Positions 7,976 through 15,692 are shown, counted from the first letter of the stretch. The stretch is 33,785 bases of DNA from an uncultured Bacteroidales bacterium (GCA_947303055.1 CAMYXV010000012.1:1-33785), one strand, 5' to 3'. Made by a program: numbers and translations. The notes: generated by a model from the letters alone, not told the origin.

Positions 7976-8236
7976 ATGGAAAACGGTGCCGAACTCTTCA
8001 ACCCCAAGGAAATGCAAGCTATTTTACAATTGTCCGCACCAATTCGAAAAATTTGGATTCGCTCGGACAATTGCGACGATGGCGTTTTTGGAATCCATTT
8101 ATCCGAGTCAATTAGAAAAAATCGAATTTCGTCGGACAGATGGGAAGACGAAGCTGTTTTGATGTACAATTTGGATGCCACAAGATCCAAGACCAGACTT
8201 TCTTATCCGATTTTGATAAGTTCCTTGAAAGTATAA
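7976..8236 (+). CDS. hypothetical small protein (doubtful)
   Basis: An 86-residue ORF with no recognised domain, starting MENGAELFNPKEMQAILQL. In its favour are a consensus -7 element 16 nt upstream and a uniform reading frame to a TAA. Against it, much of the segment consists of two diverged copies of a roughly 41-nt unit (starting near 8033 and 8098), each bounded by inverted TCCG/CGGA sequences, so the protein repeats itself weakly (IRKIWIRSDN and IRKNRISSDR). It may be a real short gene, a decayed gene, or a structured transcribed element. It is not obviously cotranscribed with the phosphatase gene that follows 24 nt later. Confidence 0.35.
   Translation: MENGAELFNPKEMQAILQLSAPIRKIWIRSDNCDDGVFGIHLSESIRKNRISSDRWEDEAVLMYNLDATRSKTRLSYPILISSLKV
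8028..8073. repeat. perfect 10-bp inverted repeat with 26-nt loop
   Basis: CAATTGTCCG at 8028-8037 is the exact reverse complement of CGGACAATTG at 8064-8073. A diverged copy of the same hairpin-like unit follows (TCCGA near 8101 and TCGGA near 8132). Another short inverted repeat, CTTATC/GATAAG, lies at 8202-8220. Confidence 0.7.
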
Positions 8237-8260
8237 AATAATAACCATAAAAGTGTAGCA

Positions 8261-9661
8261 ATGAAACACCTCCACCTTTTCCTCATCGCCGTCATCCTGT
8301 TCTGCGGCAACCTTGTGACACGAGCACAAGACAACGGCGTCACCCTGTATTTCAGCGCCGAGGAGATGCCTGACCTCATCAAATGCCTGCCTCCGCCTCC
8401 GGATACCATCGGGACGGACTTCGCCAACGACATCATGCGCTACATGTGGGGCAAGCAGCAACGCAACGACCCGGAACGCGCCGCCCTCGTCTTCCAAGAT
8501 GCCGTGTGGAACTACGACTCGCTCTTTGCCGTGTTTAAAGTGCCATTCGGCCTCGAAATCAACAAGGAAGGCACTCCCGAGATTTATAAATTCATGATCA
8601 ACAGCCTCTCCACCATCGACCCGACACGCGTCAAGCCGAAGGCTTTCTATCACCGCAAACGGCCGTTTGAGCGTTTCCACGAGCACATGCTCACGAGATA
8701 CGAGGAAGCGGAACTATCGGGCGAAGGCTCCTACCCCTCCGGGCACAGCCAGCGTGGCTATGCCACAGCCCTGCTGCTCTCCGAAATCAACCCCGACAAC
8801 GCCGACACCATCATGGCGCGTGGTTACATGTATGGCGAAAGCCGTGTCATCGCGGGCGCCCACTGGCAGAGCGACGTCGACGCCAGCCGCCTCTGCGCCG
8901 CCATCGGTGTGAGCCGCCTGCACACTAGCCCGGCTTTCCTCGCTCATCTTGAGAAAGCACGCAACGAGTTTCAGTGGCTGACAGGAAAACTGGCACTCAC
9001 CGACGACGCAAGCCAGTTTGTGAACATCACGGATGTCGTCCCCGACGCCATCTTGGAGATCCGCTATCATAGCACCTATAACTTCGTCGGAACGCGTGTG
9101 GACGGCTACCTAGAACCCGTCGCACTGCTCACCCGACAGGCCGCCGACAGCCTTCGTGCCGTTAGCGACGACCTGAAACAACAAGGCTACCGCCTGAAGA
9201 TCTTCGATGCCTATCGTCCGCAATGCGCCGTCGACCACTTCATGCGTTGGGGCGCCGATGTCAGCGATACACTCATGAAATCTTATTTCTATCCAGAAGT
9301 GCCTCGTGACAGACTCTTCGAGTTGGGCTACATCGCTGAGAAGAGCGGTCATACCCGTGGCTCCACCGTCGACCTGACCCTCTTCGACATGGCTACGGAA
9401 AAAGAAGTCGACATGGGCGGCACCTTCGATTGGTTTGGCTTGGAGAGCCATCCCGATTTCGGAGGCAACCCTGAGACAGGAGAATACTTAGGCAACGGCC
9501 GCATCACCGCCGAGCAGTTCCACAATCGGATGATTTTGCGTGAGGCCATGATGCGCCACGGCTTCGCACCTTACGCTGAGGAATGGTGGCACTTCACCTT
9601 GAAAAACGAACCGTTCCCCGACACCTATTTCACCTTCCCAGTGAAGCAACTCAGCAAGTGA
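8261..9661 (+). CDS. secreted fusion of PAP2 acid phosphatase and VanX-type D-Ala-D-Ala dipeptidase
   Basis: A 466-residue exported protein with two enzymes. A signal peptide (MKHLHLFLIAVILFCGNLVTRAQ) is followed by a class A acid-phosphatase-like PAP2 domain to about residue 235. That domain has an N-terminal LPPPPDT segment, K-x6-RP (ending KRP), PSGHS near 160 and SR-x5-H-x2-SD (SRVIAGAHWQSD). From about 250 a peptidase M15D/VanX domain begins, with FDAYRP, the zinc motif SGHTRGSTVD (about 361-370) and EEWWHF (about 440-445) providing the base Glu and third zinc His. Known relatives hydrolyse phosphomonoesters and D-Ala-D-Ala respectively. Together they suggest periplasmic salvage or turnover of cell-wall compounds, which is inference. 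It leads a run of four plus-strand genes. Confidence 0.9.
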   Translation: MKHLHLFLIAVILFCGNLVTRAQDNGVTLYFSAEEMPDLIKCLPPPPDTIGTDFANDIMRYMWGKQQRNDPERAALVFQDAVWNYDSLFAVFKVPFGLEINKEGTPEIYKFMINSLSTIDPTRVKPKAFYHRKRPFERFHEHMLTRYEEAELSGEGSYPSGHSQRGYATALLLSEINPDNADTIMARGYMYGESRVIAGAHWQSDVDASRLCAAIGVSRLHTSPAFLAHLEKARNEFQWLTGKLALTDDASQFVNITDVVPDAILEIRYHSTYNFVGTRVDGYLEPVALLTRQAADSLRAVSDDLKQQGYRLKIFDAYRPQCAVDHFMRWGADVSDTLMKSYFYPEVPRDRLFELGYIAEKSGHTRGSTVDLTLFDMATEKEVDMGGTFDWFGLESHPDFGGNPETGEYLGNGRITAEQFHNRMILREAMMRHGFAPYAEEWWHFTLKNEPFPDTYFTFPVKQLSK

Positions 9662-9684
9662 CACGCTGAAACAATACTATTCTG

Positions 9685-10356
9685 ATGAAATCTAACTTGC
9701 TATTTCAAGCGCTTACGAAATTCCTCCTCGGCGTCATCATCTTGGGTCTGCTCATCTTCTTGCCTGCAGGCTCGCTGCACTATTGGCAGGGCTGGCTGCT
9801 AATGGGCATTTTGTTCGTTCCCATGTTCATCGCAGGGCTGTTTATGATGGTCAACAATCCAGAACTTTTGAAAAAAAGGCTCAACGCCAAGGAACAAGAA
9901 AAGGAACAAAAGACCGTCGTGGCATTGAGCGGACTGCTATTTATTGCCGCCTTCGTCGTCGCAGGTCTCAACTGGCGCTTCCAATGGTGTTTACTTCCGA
10001 ATTGGGTCGTGTGGATTGCAGCCGGCCTTTTCTTGGTGTGTTATCTGCTTTATGCCGAAGTCTTGCGCGAGAACACCTATCTCTCACGAACCATCGAAGT
10101 GCAGGAGCATCAAAAAGTGATTGATACAGGGCTTTACGGCATCGTCCGCCACCCGATGTACATGGCCACCACTCTTCTCTTCCTGATGATGCCTTTGGTT
10201 TTAGCCTCGCCGATTTCGTTCGCCATCATGCTGTTGTATATCCCATTGATAGCCAAACGCATCCGCAACGAAGAGGCCGTGCTTGAGCAAGGACTGGAAG
10301 GCTACAGCGGGTACAAACAGCGGGTGAAATACAAGATTTTGCCTTTTATCTGGTAA
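9685..10356 (+). CDS. isoprenylcysteine carboxyl methyltransferase-like membrane protein
   Basis: A 223-residue integral membrane protein with about five hydrophobic segments. The C-terminal half has the ICMT/PEMT family signature: GLYGIVRHPMYMA near 150-162, then RNEEAVLEQGLEGYSGYKQRVKYKILPFIW at the end, where the RHP and EE-x3-Y regions bind S-adenosylmethionine in relatives. Bacteria lack prenylated CaaX proteins as a rule, so the natural substrate is unknown; small lipids or amines are possible. It starts 23 nt after the phosphatase-dipeptidase fusion and ends 4 nt before the HAD phosphatase gene, consistent with cotranscription. Confidence 0.85.
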   Translation: MKSNLLFQALTKFLLGVIILGLLIFLPAGSLHYWQGWLLMGILFVPMFIAGLFMMVNNPELLKKRLNAKEQEKEQKTVVALSGLLFIAAFVVAGLNWRFQWCLLPNWVVWIAAGLFLVCYLLYAEVLRENTYLSRTIEVQEHQKVIDTGLYGIVRHPMYMATTLLFLMMPLVLASPISFAIMLLYIPLIAKRIRNEEAVLEQGLEGYSGYKQRVKYKILPFIW

Positions 10357-10360
10357 AGTC

Positions 10361-11008
10361 ATGAGATACAAACTGGTGATATTTGACCTCGACGGTACGC
10401 TGCTCGACACCATTGACGACCTCAAGGAGGCCGTCAACCACGTCATGAGCTTGAGAGGCTTTCCGACTTTTACGCGCGAAGAAGTCATGGCCATGGTCGG
10501 CCACGGCGCCCGCAACCTGATGCGAAAGGCCTTACCCGATGGCCATAAGGACGATGACATGGTGGATGCCGCCTATAACGACTTCAAGGCCTACTACATT
10601 ACTCATATCGACACATACACAAAACCCTTTTCTGGCATACAAGACCTCTTGACCAAGCTGGACCAAGAAGGCGTATTACTGGCCGTCGCCTCCAACAAGT
10701 TCCAAGAGGGCACCGAACATCTCATCAAGGAGTTCTTCACCGAGACTCCATTTGTGGCGGTCTTAGGCGGTCGCCCCAACTATCCCCTCAAGCCCGACCC
10801 TGAAATCGTCACTGAAGTGCTACGCAAAGCGGGTGTCGAGAAGGAGGATGCCGTCATGGTCGGTGACTCCGACACCGACATGGAGACTGCGGCTAACGGC
10901 GGCATCACAGGCATTGCGGTGAATTGGGGGTATAGGAATATGAGTAGCATCGAAAACTTAAAGGTCGCCAATTCGATTGAAGAACTAAAACAAATACTCC
11001 TGTCATGA
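10361..11008 (+). CDS. HAD-superfamily phosphatase, phosphoglycolate phosphatase-like
   Basis: A 215-residue soluble hydrolase. The nucleophile motif DLDGTLLDT sits at residues 9-17, where the first Asp would form the phospho-aspartyl intermediate and the second Asp acts as acid/base. Motif II is AVASNKF, the conserved Lys lies in PLKPDPE, and motif IV is MVGDSDTDMETA. The cap is the helical C1 type, as in Gph and pyrophosphatase-like HADs. The substrate (phosphoglycolate, nucleotide or sugar phosphate) cannot be decided from sequence alone. Its last 4 bases overlap the vsr start (ATGA). Confidence 0.9.
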   Translation: MRYKLVIFDLDGTLLDTIDDLKEAVNHVMSLRGFPTFTREEVMAMVGHGARNLMRKALPDGHKDDDMVDAAYNDFKAYYITHIDTYTKPFSGIQDLLTKLDQEGVLLAVASNKFQEGTEHLIKEFFTETPFVAVLGGRPNYPLKPDPEIVTEVLRKAGVEKEDAVMVGDSDTDMETAANGGITGIAVNWGYRNMSSIENLKVANSIEELKQILLS

Positions 11009-11550
11009 CCGACCGTCTCACACCCGAACAACGCCACCGCGTGATGTCGCGCATCCACGGCAAGGCCACCAAGCCCGAGCTAAAGGTCAGGCAATGGCTG
11101 TGGCAGCATGGCTACCGCTATCGCCTCAATGTGAAGAGCGTGCCAGGCAAACCTGATATCGTCATGCGGCGGTATCGGACTGCCATCTTTGTGAATGGTT
11201 GTTTCTGGCACGGTCATCATGTAGAGACGCAAAATTTTGCGTCTCTACCAGCAATCACCAATTCATCATGTTGTAAGATTCCGCAGACGAATCGTGAGTT
11301 TTGGGTGAACAAAATCAAAAGAAACCAGGAGCGCGACCAAAAGAACTACCAAGTGCTGCACGACAACGGCTGGCTAGTCATCGTGGTATGGGAATGTCAG
11401 TTGGTGCCTAAGTGCATTGAGGAGACGATGCTACGCGTGGAGCTGATGCTCAACGAGCATTTTTTGGCTTTGCACCAGCCGAAGGTAGTGCCTTATGGTT
11501 TTCAGGAGACTCCGGCGGCTATGGCGGCGGAAAAGCCACCACATTATTAA
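11005..11550 (+). CDS. vsr: very short patch repair (Vsr) T:G mismatch endonuclease with an insertion
   Basis: Nicks DNA 5' of the T in T:G mismatches left by deamination of 5-methylcytosine. The 181-residue protein shows the family core: catalytic Asp51 in PGKPDIV, then FVNGCFWHGH with Cys66, Trp68, His69 and His71, then TNREFWVNKIKRNQERD and VVWECQL with Cys131. In E. coli Vsr the zinc is held by Cys66, His71, Cys73 and Cys117. Here the equivalent of Cys73 is displaced to Cys89 or Cys90 by about 16 extra residues encoded by a palindromic element at 11221-11248 and its flank. The frame remains open. Whether the enzyme still folds is uncertain. The C-terminal tail (about 155-181) is atypical and may derive from adjacent repeat DNA. 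Confidence 0.9.
   Translation: MTDRLTPEQRHRVMSRIHGKATKPELKVRQWLWQHGYRYRLNVKSVPGKPDIVMRRYRTAIFVNGCFWHGHHVETQNFASLPAITNSSCCKIPQTNREFWVNKIKRNQERDQKNYQVLHDNGWLVIVVWECQLVPKCIEETMLRVELMLNEHFLALHQPKVVPYGFQETPAAMAAEKPPHY
11221..11248. repeat. perfect 28-nt palindrome inside vsr
   Basis: GTAGAGACGCAAAA is followed directly by its exact reverse complement, with no loop. I recognise this GTAGAGACGC palindrome as a dispersed short repeat seen in Bacteroidota genomes. The 9-nt direct repeat TCATCATGT occurs on both sides (11214-11222 and 11263-11271), resembling a target-site duplication around a 40-nt insert. Confidence 0.85.
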
Positions 11551-11830
11551 CCATCCGTCCTTTCTCCTTGATGAGAAATCAAGGATTCGACGAAGTCAAA
11601 GGACCAAAGAATCAAGGCCGACATCAACGGCCCGCCGCACTTGGCGGATGCCCCTCCGCCATGTCGGCCGTGGCCCACGCACCCAACCCAGTCTGGTTTT
11701 GGCGTTCCCATTTTGCAAAGCCCTGAAAGGGCGAGACCAATTCATCGGAGGTTTCAACCTCCGCATATGTAGGGCTTCGCACCCGCGTCGCTTTGCGCCT
11801 CCCCTTCTGAGAGGGGGGCAGGGGGCAAAA
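11551..11830. repeat. intergenic patch of small palindromes, no gene
   Basis: No convincing gene is seen in these 280 nt between convergent vsr and the GH92 gene. The segment holds stacked inverted repeats: a 9-bp pair GGCCGACAT (11616-11624)/ATGTCGGCC (11661-11669) enclosing a CCGCC/GGCGG pair; GCCCT-GAA-AGGGC (11720-11732); and GGAGGTT-TC-AACCTCC (11747-11762). It ends with a C-rich to G-rich hairpin (CCCCTTCTGAGAGGGG) near 11801-11816. The last could act as a terminator-like structure, but it lacks a T-run. This looks like a mixture of dispersed Bacteroidota extragenic repeats. Confidence 0.6.
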
Positions 11831-14059
11831 CTACTTCATCCTAAACTCTAATGTTCCGCCGTCCAGAATCTGCTTGTGGGTAAGCTTGTAATCCTTAATC
11901 GGTTGGCCATTCAGCTTCACGCTTTTCACATGGATGCGTTCGGGTGTCTTGTTCTTGGCTGTGATAACAAAATCATTACCGTTTTCCAAATGCAAAGTGG
12001 CTTTGGTGAACAATGGCGTGCCTATAACATACTCTGCCGAACCCGCGTGGAAGGGATAGAAGCCAAGACTTGAGAAGATGTACCAAGCCGACATCTGGCC
12101 ACAGTCGTCGTTGCCGGCATAGCCGCAAGGCGTGGCTCGATAGAACTCGCTCCTCACCTGCTCCACCAATTCCTGTGTGCGCTCGGGCTTGCCTGCAAAA
12201 TTGTAAAGATAAACGGTATGATGACTCGGCTCGTTGCCGTGTGCGTACTGACCGATGAAACCACTGGCATTGCCGTTGACTTCGCCACTTGTGGCAGTGA
12301 GGCTGAAGTTTTCGTCAAGTTTCTTTAGGAAGCCTTTTGTGCCGCCGAAGAGGTCGATGAGGCCCTGCGGGTCTTGCGGCACGAACCACATATATTGCCA
12401 GGCGTTGCCTTCCACGAAGCAAGGCTGCTCGTACGAAAGCGGGTCGAAGCCATCAAGCCAATTGCCGTTTTCATCTTTGGGACGGAAAAAGCCCGTCTGA
12501 GCGTGGAAGAGGTTCTTGTAGAACATGCTGCGGCGATAGAAACGCTCGTAGTCTTCGGTCTTGCCTAATTTCTTGGCCACCAAAGCCACACAGGCATCGT
12601 CAAAAGCCTGCTCCATGGTGATGCTGACACTTTCGTCCTGCAAAGTTTGAGGCATGTAACCATATTTTTCCCAAACCTCAAAGGGTGAGTTGAAATGACT
12701 CCTCGTGCTGCTCTCGACCATAGCCTGATACGCCTCCTCAACATCGATTCCCGGTATTTCGGCAAGGATGGCATCGGCGAGCACGGGAATGGCGTGGTTG
12801 CCAATCATGCAGTAGTTGTCTTGTCCCCAGAGGTCCCAAATGGGCAGGTAGCCGTAGGTTTTGTGGTGCAGCACCATGTCGCGTACAAACTGTGCGGCAA
12901 TGTCGGGCGCGATAAGTGTATAAAGCGGATGGGCGGCGCGGAAGGTGTCCCAAAGGCTAAAAGTGCTGTGATACACTTGTCCGTTGGGCATCTGCTTGAT
13001 CTCGAAGTTGGTGGTCATGTAGCGACCATCCACATCGCTCATGGTGTTGGGCTGCATCAAAATGTGGTAAAGGCCCGTGTAGAAGATGGTCTTCTGCTCG
13101 TCGGTACCTTCGATGTCGATGCGGCTCAACTCGCGCTGCCAAACATCGTGAGCGGCCTTCACATAGTCGTCGAATCGCCAACTCTTGGCCTCGGCTTGCA
13201 TGTTCTTCCTTGCACCTTCGTTATCGACAGGTGAGATGGCGACTTTGACGATTAATTCATTGCTGTCTTTTGAATCAAAGTTCAAGGCGGCGCGAAGGGT
13301 GCGACCGTTCACCACATCGCTGTTGCCGACATTTAAACCGCCATTCATCAAGATATGGCTGACAATCGGCTTGGAGAACTCGGCGCGGAAATACACTTTA
13401 CGCAGTTTAGCCCACCCGCAGACGACGCGATAGCCTTCGATGGTGCGGTCATCGACGAGACGAATTTGGGCCTGGATGATATCATAATAACGGCGACCTG
13501 AGTAATAGGCATCGCCGCGAAAAGTCATTCTGTCGAGATCGAGGATAAGGGTCTGCGGCTGACCCTTCGGAAATGTATAACGATGGATACCCGTGCGAGT
13601 GGTAGCCGAAAGCTCGACATTCACGCCACTCTCCTGTAACAGCACCTGATAATACCCTGGTCGTGACGATTCCTTATCGTGGCTATAATGCTGACCGAAG
13701 TCTGCGGCCTTGAGTTGTTCGGGGGTCACCGTTCTGCTCAAGGGCATGAGGCTCACATCGATGAGGTCGGTGCAGCCCGTGCCGCTGAGGTGGGTATGGG
13801 TGAAGCCGTAGATGACGTCCTTGTTGTAGTCATAGCCCGAGCAAGGGTCCCAGGTGACCATCAGCTCCGTCTCGGGACTCAGCTGCACCATGCCTTGTGG
13901 CATCGTGGCGCCAGGGAAGGTGCTGCCGCTGAGGGCACCAGTTTCGTCGGTTTGCGTGCCGATGAAAGGATTGACGTATTGGGTGTAGTCATTGGCGCTT
14001 TGGGCGCAGAGGAAGAGGGGCAGCAGGAGGAAGGCTGCCATTAATTGTATGTGCTTCAT
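11831..14059 (-). CDS. GH92 family alpha-1,2-mannosidase, secreted
   Basis: A calcium-dependent exo-alpha-mannosidase of glycoside hydrolase family 92, 742 residues, the normal family length. After a signal peptide (MKHIQLMAAFLLLPLFLCAQSA) it opens with YTQYVNPFIGT, then the N-terminal beta-sandwich with GSTFPGATMPQGMVQLSPET and FTHTHLSGTGC. The catalytic alpha/alpha toroid contains SLWDTFRAAHPL and the active-site block GNDDCGQMSAWYIFSSLGFYP, whose acidic residues are the expected base and calcium-linked groups. It would trim mannose from host glycoproteins or yeast mannan in the periplasm or at the cell surface. A -7 element (minus-strand TACTTTTG) precedes it. The gene stands alone, with no SusC/SusD pair nearby. 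Confidence 0.95.
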   Translation of the reverse strand: MKHIQLMAAFLLLPLFLCAQSANDYTQYVNPFIGTQTDETGALSGSTFPGATMPQGMVQLSPETELMVTWDPCSGYDYNKDVIYGFTHTHLSGTGCTDLIDVSLMPLSRTVTPEQLKAADFGQHYSHDKESSRPGYYQVLLQESGVNVELSATTRTGIHRYTFPKGQPQTLILDLDRMTFRGDAYYSGRRYYDIIQAQIRLVDDRTIEGYRVVCGWAKLRKVYFRAEFSKPIVSHILMNGGLNVGNSDVVNGRTLRAALNFDSKDSNELIVKVAISPVDNEGARKNMQAEAKSWRFDDYVKAAHDVWQRELSRIDIEGTDEQKTIFYTGLYHILMQPNTMSDVDGRYMTTNFEIKQMPNGQVYHSTFSLWDTFRAAHPLYTLIAPDIAAQFVRDMVLHHKTYGYLPIWDLWGQDNYCMIGNHAIPVLADAILAEIPGIDVEEAYQAMVESSTRSHFNSPFEVWEKYGYMPQTLQDESVSITMEQAFDDACVALVAKKLGKTEDYERFYRRSMFYKNLFHAQTGFFRPKDENGNWLDGFDPLSYEQPCFVEGNAWQYMWFVPQDPQGLIDLFGGTKGFLKKLDENFSLTATSGEVNGNASGFIGQYAHGNEPSHHTVYLYNFAGKPERTQELVEQVRSEFYRATPCGYAGNDDCGQMSAWYIFSSLGFYPFHAGSAEYVIGTPLFTKATLHLENGNDFVITAKNKTPERIHVKSVKLNGQPIKDYKLTHKQILDGGTLEFRMK

Positions 14060-14079
14060 TGTCTTTTGCTTTTCGGAGG

Positions 14080-14087
14080 CAAAAGTA
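14080..14087 (-). promoter_or_regulatory. -7 promoter element for the GH92 mannosidase
   Basis: Plus-strand CAAAAGTA reads TACTTTTG on the minus strand, 20 nt upstream of the mannosidase ATG. It also sits beside the 3' end of the upstream 286-aa gene, so the two are probably separate transcripts. Confidence 0.55.
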
Positions 14088-14098
14088 ATGAAAAAGCA

Positions 14099-14959
14099 TC
14101 ATATCTCGTCTTCCACAATGTATTCTTCTGAAATGTAGGAGCAGCTATAAGGCCTGGCTTCATAGCTTTCAATAGGCCGTTTAACTTTATGGTAGGAAAG
14201 TTTTGTGGTGGATTGTTCCCCCGACACCCAAGAGTCGAAATATTCTATTACCCTTTCAACGCCTTTGTATTTGGTTCTACAACGTTTGTGTGAGTCTGGG
14301 TCAAAATAAGAGGCAAGGTCGGCCCAGCCGAGATAATCCCAAAAATTCATAGAAAAGACACCCATTCGGTAGCTTTCTTTCTCAGTTGCTTTTTCCGTGT
14401 GATAGGTTATGACTCCCTCTGAGTTTTTTGCAACTTCAATCCGTCTATATTTTGCCAATTGCTTGTCTGTATAGATTTTGTTCTGTTGAAGGAACACCAT
14501 CAGATAATCGACGGGGTCATGCTTGCCTTCCAACTCATACGAAATCTTGAAGTTCAAGCCAACATGGAACTGATAGGACAATTCCCGTCGAATGTCGAGA
14601 GCAGTGAACGCCTTTCTTTCAGGAGAAAGGACATCCTTGCCATATTGAACTATATCATGGCAATGCGATGCGGCATAGGTATGCCTGCCGATGGCATAGT
14701 GGAAAGAATACCAAATGAGGTCACTTTCCTGCAAACGGTTCCGCAAATCCACCACATCTTTAATCTTCTTCCTACGGAGATAGTTGGAGATTTCTGCAGC
14801 CAGCGCATGAAACTCGGGTGTGTCGTATTCAATATCTCTAAACAGCTTATACTGCTTGACTGCCTCGCCCGATTCAGTAAGGCCAATGGCGTATCGGTAG
14901 CCCATCCAAATCAATGCATCTTGATAAAGCCTGTCGTTCTTTTTGATTTTGTTTGACAT
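14099..14959 (-). CDS. uncharacterised protein with a duplicated YAIG-type motif
   Basis: A 286-residue soluble protein I do not recognise as a named family. It contains two copies of a motif: LIWMGYRYAIGLTESGEA near 17-34 and LIWYSFHYAIGRHTYAAS near 81-98. Each is followed about 25 residues later by an EI or DI helix end. Similar RYAxGRxTYxx segments occur, as I recall, in small proteins from phages and integrative elements. The C-terminal half holds FWDYLGWADLASYFDP and an acidic end. It is the last gene of a minus-strand cluster with an excisionase-like HTH protein and a sigma-like factor, so an accessory role is likely. No catalytic motif is visible. Confidence 0.75.
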   Translation of the reverse strand: MSNKIKKNDRLYQDALIWMGYRYAIGLTESGEAVKQYKLFRDIEYDTPEFHALAAEISNYLRRKKIKDVVDLRNRLQESDLIWYSFHYAIGRHTYAASHCHDIVQYGKDVLSPERKAFTALDIRRELSYQFHVGLNFKISYELEGKHDPVDYLMVFLQQNKIYTDKQLAKYRRIEVAKNSEGVITYHTEKATEKESYRMGVFSMNFWDYLGWADLASYFDPDSHKRCRTKYKGVERVIEYFDSWVSGEQSTTKLSYHKVKRPIESYEARPYSCSYISEEYIVEDEI

Positions 14960-14986
14960 AGTAATTTATTTATAAAGTTTAACTTC

Positions 14987-15349
14987 TTACGGCATCCTTT
15001 TCTTTGATTGGCAGTAGCGAAGAGCTTGAGCGCGAATTTGCACCAAAGTCTGGTGCTGGTCGACAAGCAGCCATTGGTCAATCTCAGATTTCGAGAATTG
15101 GAGCTTTTTCCCTTTCTTATGATAAGGGATGGCGTGCTTTCCTATCCAACCATAAACTGTTTGTTTGGCTGGGTGGTCTGGCAAGTATGCACATAGTTCC
15201 TCAAGATTGAACCACTGGTTTGCTGGTTCGACCTTCATTTGGTTTAAGTTCTGAAGCAAGGATTTCATTTCCTTGACTTCGTTAATGAGCAAGGCGACCG
15301 CCAAGGGTAGCTGCTCAAAAGTGAGTTGTTGCATATCATCAGTTTGCAT
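14987..15349 (-). CDS. excisionase-like helix-turn-helix DNA-binding protein
   Basis: A 120-residue protein. An N-terminal helical segment (about 10-40, possibly dimerising) is followed by a MerR/excisionase-type HTH at about 46-95: WFNLEELCAYLPDHPAKQTVYGWIGKHAIPYHKKGKKLQFSKSEIDQWL. The pattern of a helix, VYGWI recognition helix, PYHK wing and F-s-xSEIDxWL is typical of the helix_turn_helix_17 family that includes phage and transposon excisionases and small regulators of Bacteroidota mobile elements. It probably binds DNA to regulate the cluster or aid excision. It lies 27 nt upstream of the 286-aa gene and 16 nt after the 108-aa gene. Confidence 0.8.
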   Translation of the reverse strand: MQTDDMQQLTFEQLPLAVALLINEVKEMKSLLQNLNQMKVEPANQWFNLEELCAYLPDHPAKQTVYGWIGKHAIPYHKKGKKLQFSKSEIDQWLLVDQHQTLVQIRAQALRYCQSKKRMP

Positions 15350-15365
15350 AGTGTAATATCTATAG

Positions 15366-15692
15366 TTATATATTTGAGGGCCAATTCTTTATAATATACA
15401 ACATCCGTCGTCGAGCACTCTTGTATGTCTCCGCCTCTTTCAATATCTTTATGGCTTGATGATACGTTTTGCGGGGAATTGGCATAAAGTCGGAGAACAT
15501 CCCGCTGTTGTCTACTGCCATTGGAAACACTGAGGTATACACTTTGTCTGTCTCAAGTATATGCCAACGCACCTTATAGATACCGCGAAAGCCTTCTCTA
15601 TCCTCTATAACATCGAGGACTTCGAGAAGTATGGGGGCTAATCTGCGATTCTTTCGCCATTGAAAAAAAGTGTCGTGCTTTTTTATTTTCAT
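15366..15692 (-). CDS. small uncharacterised protein
   Basis: A basic 108-residue protein with no recognised domain, beginning MKIKKHDTFFQWRKNRR and containing KVRWHILETDKVYTSVFPMA. The ATG at 15692 is chosen over an upstream TTG at 15701 because AGGAG, unusual for this lineage, lies 2 nt before it. It sits between the sigma-like gene and the HTH gene on the same strand. The 91-100 nt gap upstream includes an AT-rich stretch but no clear -7 element. The function is unknown. Confidence 0.65.
   Translation of the reverse strand: MKIKKHDTFFQWRKNRRLAPILLEVLDVIEDREGFRGIYKVRWHILETDKVYTSVFPMAVDNSGMFSDFMPIPRKTYHQAIKILKEAETYKSARRRMLYIIKNWPSNI

Noticed and set aside
11495-11851. 118-residue ORF across the vsr tail and intergenic palindromes
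   Set aside because: Arg/Pro-rich translation of repeat DNA, no domain, overlaps vsr in another frame.
12695-13234. Long plus-strand ORF opposite the GH92 gene
   Set aside because: Antisense shadow of a confident mannosidase; the composition reflects the codon bias of the opposite strand.
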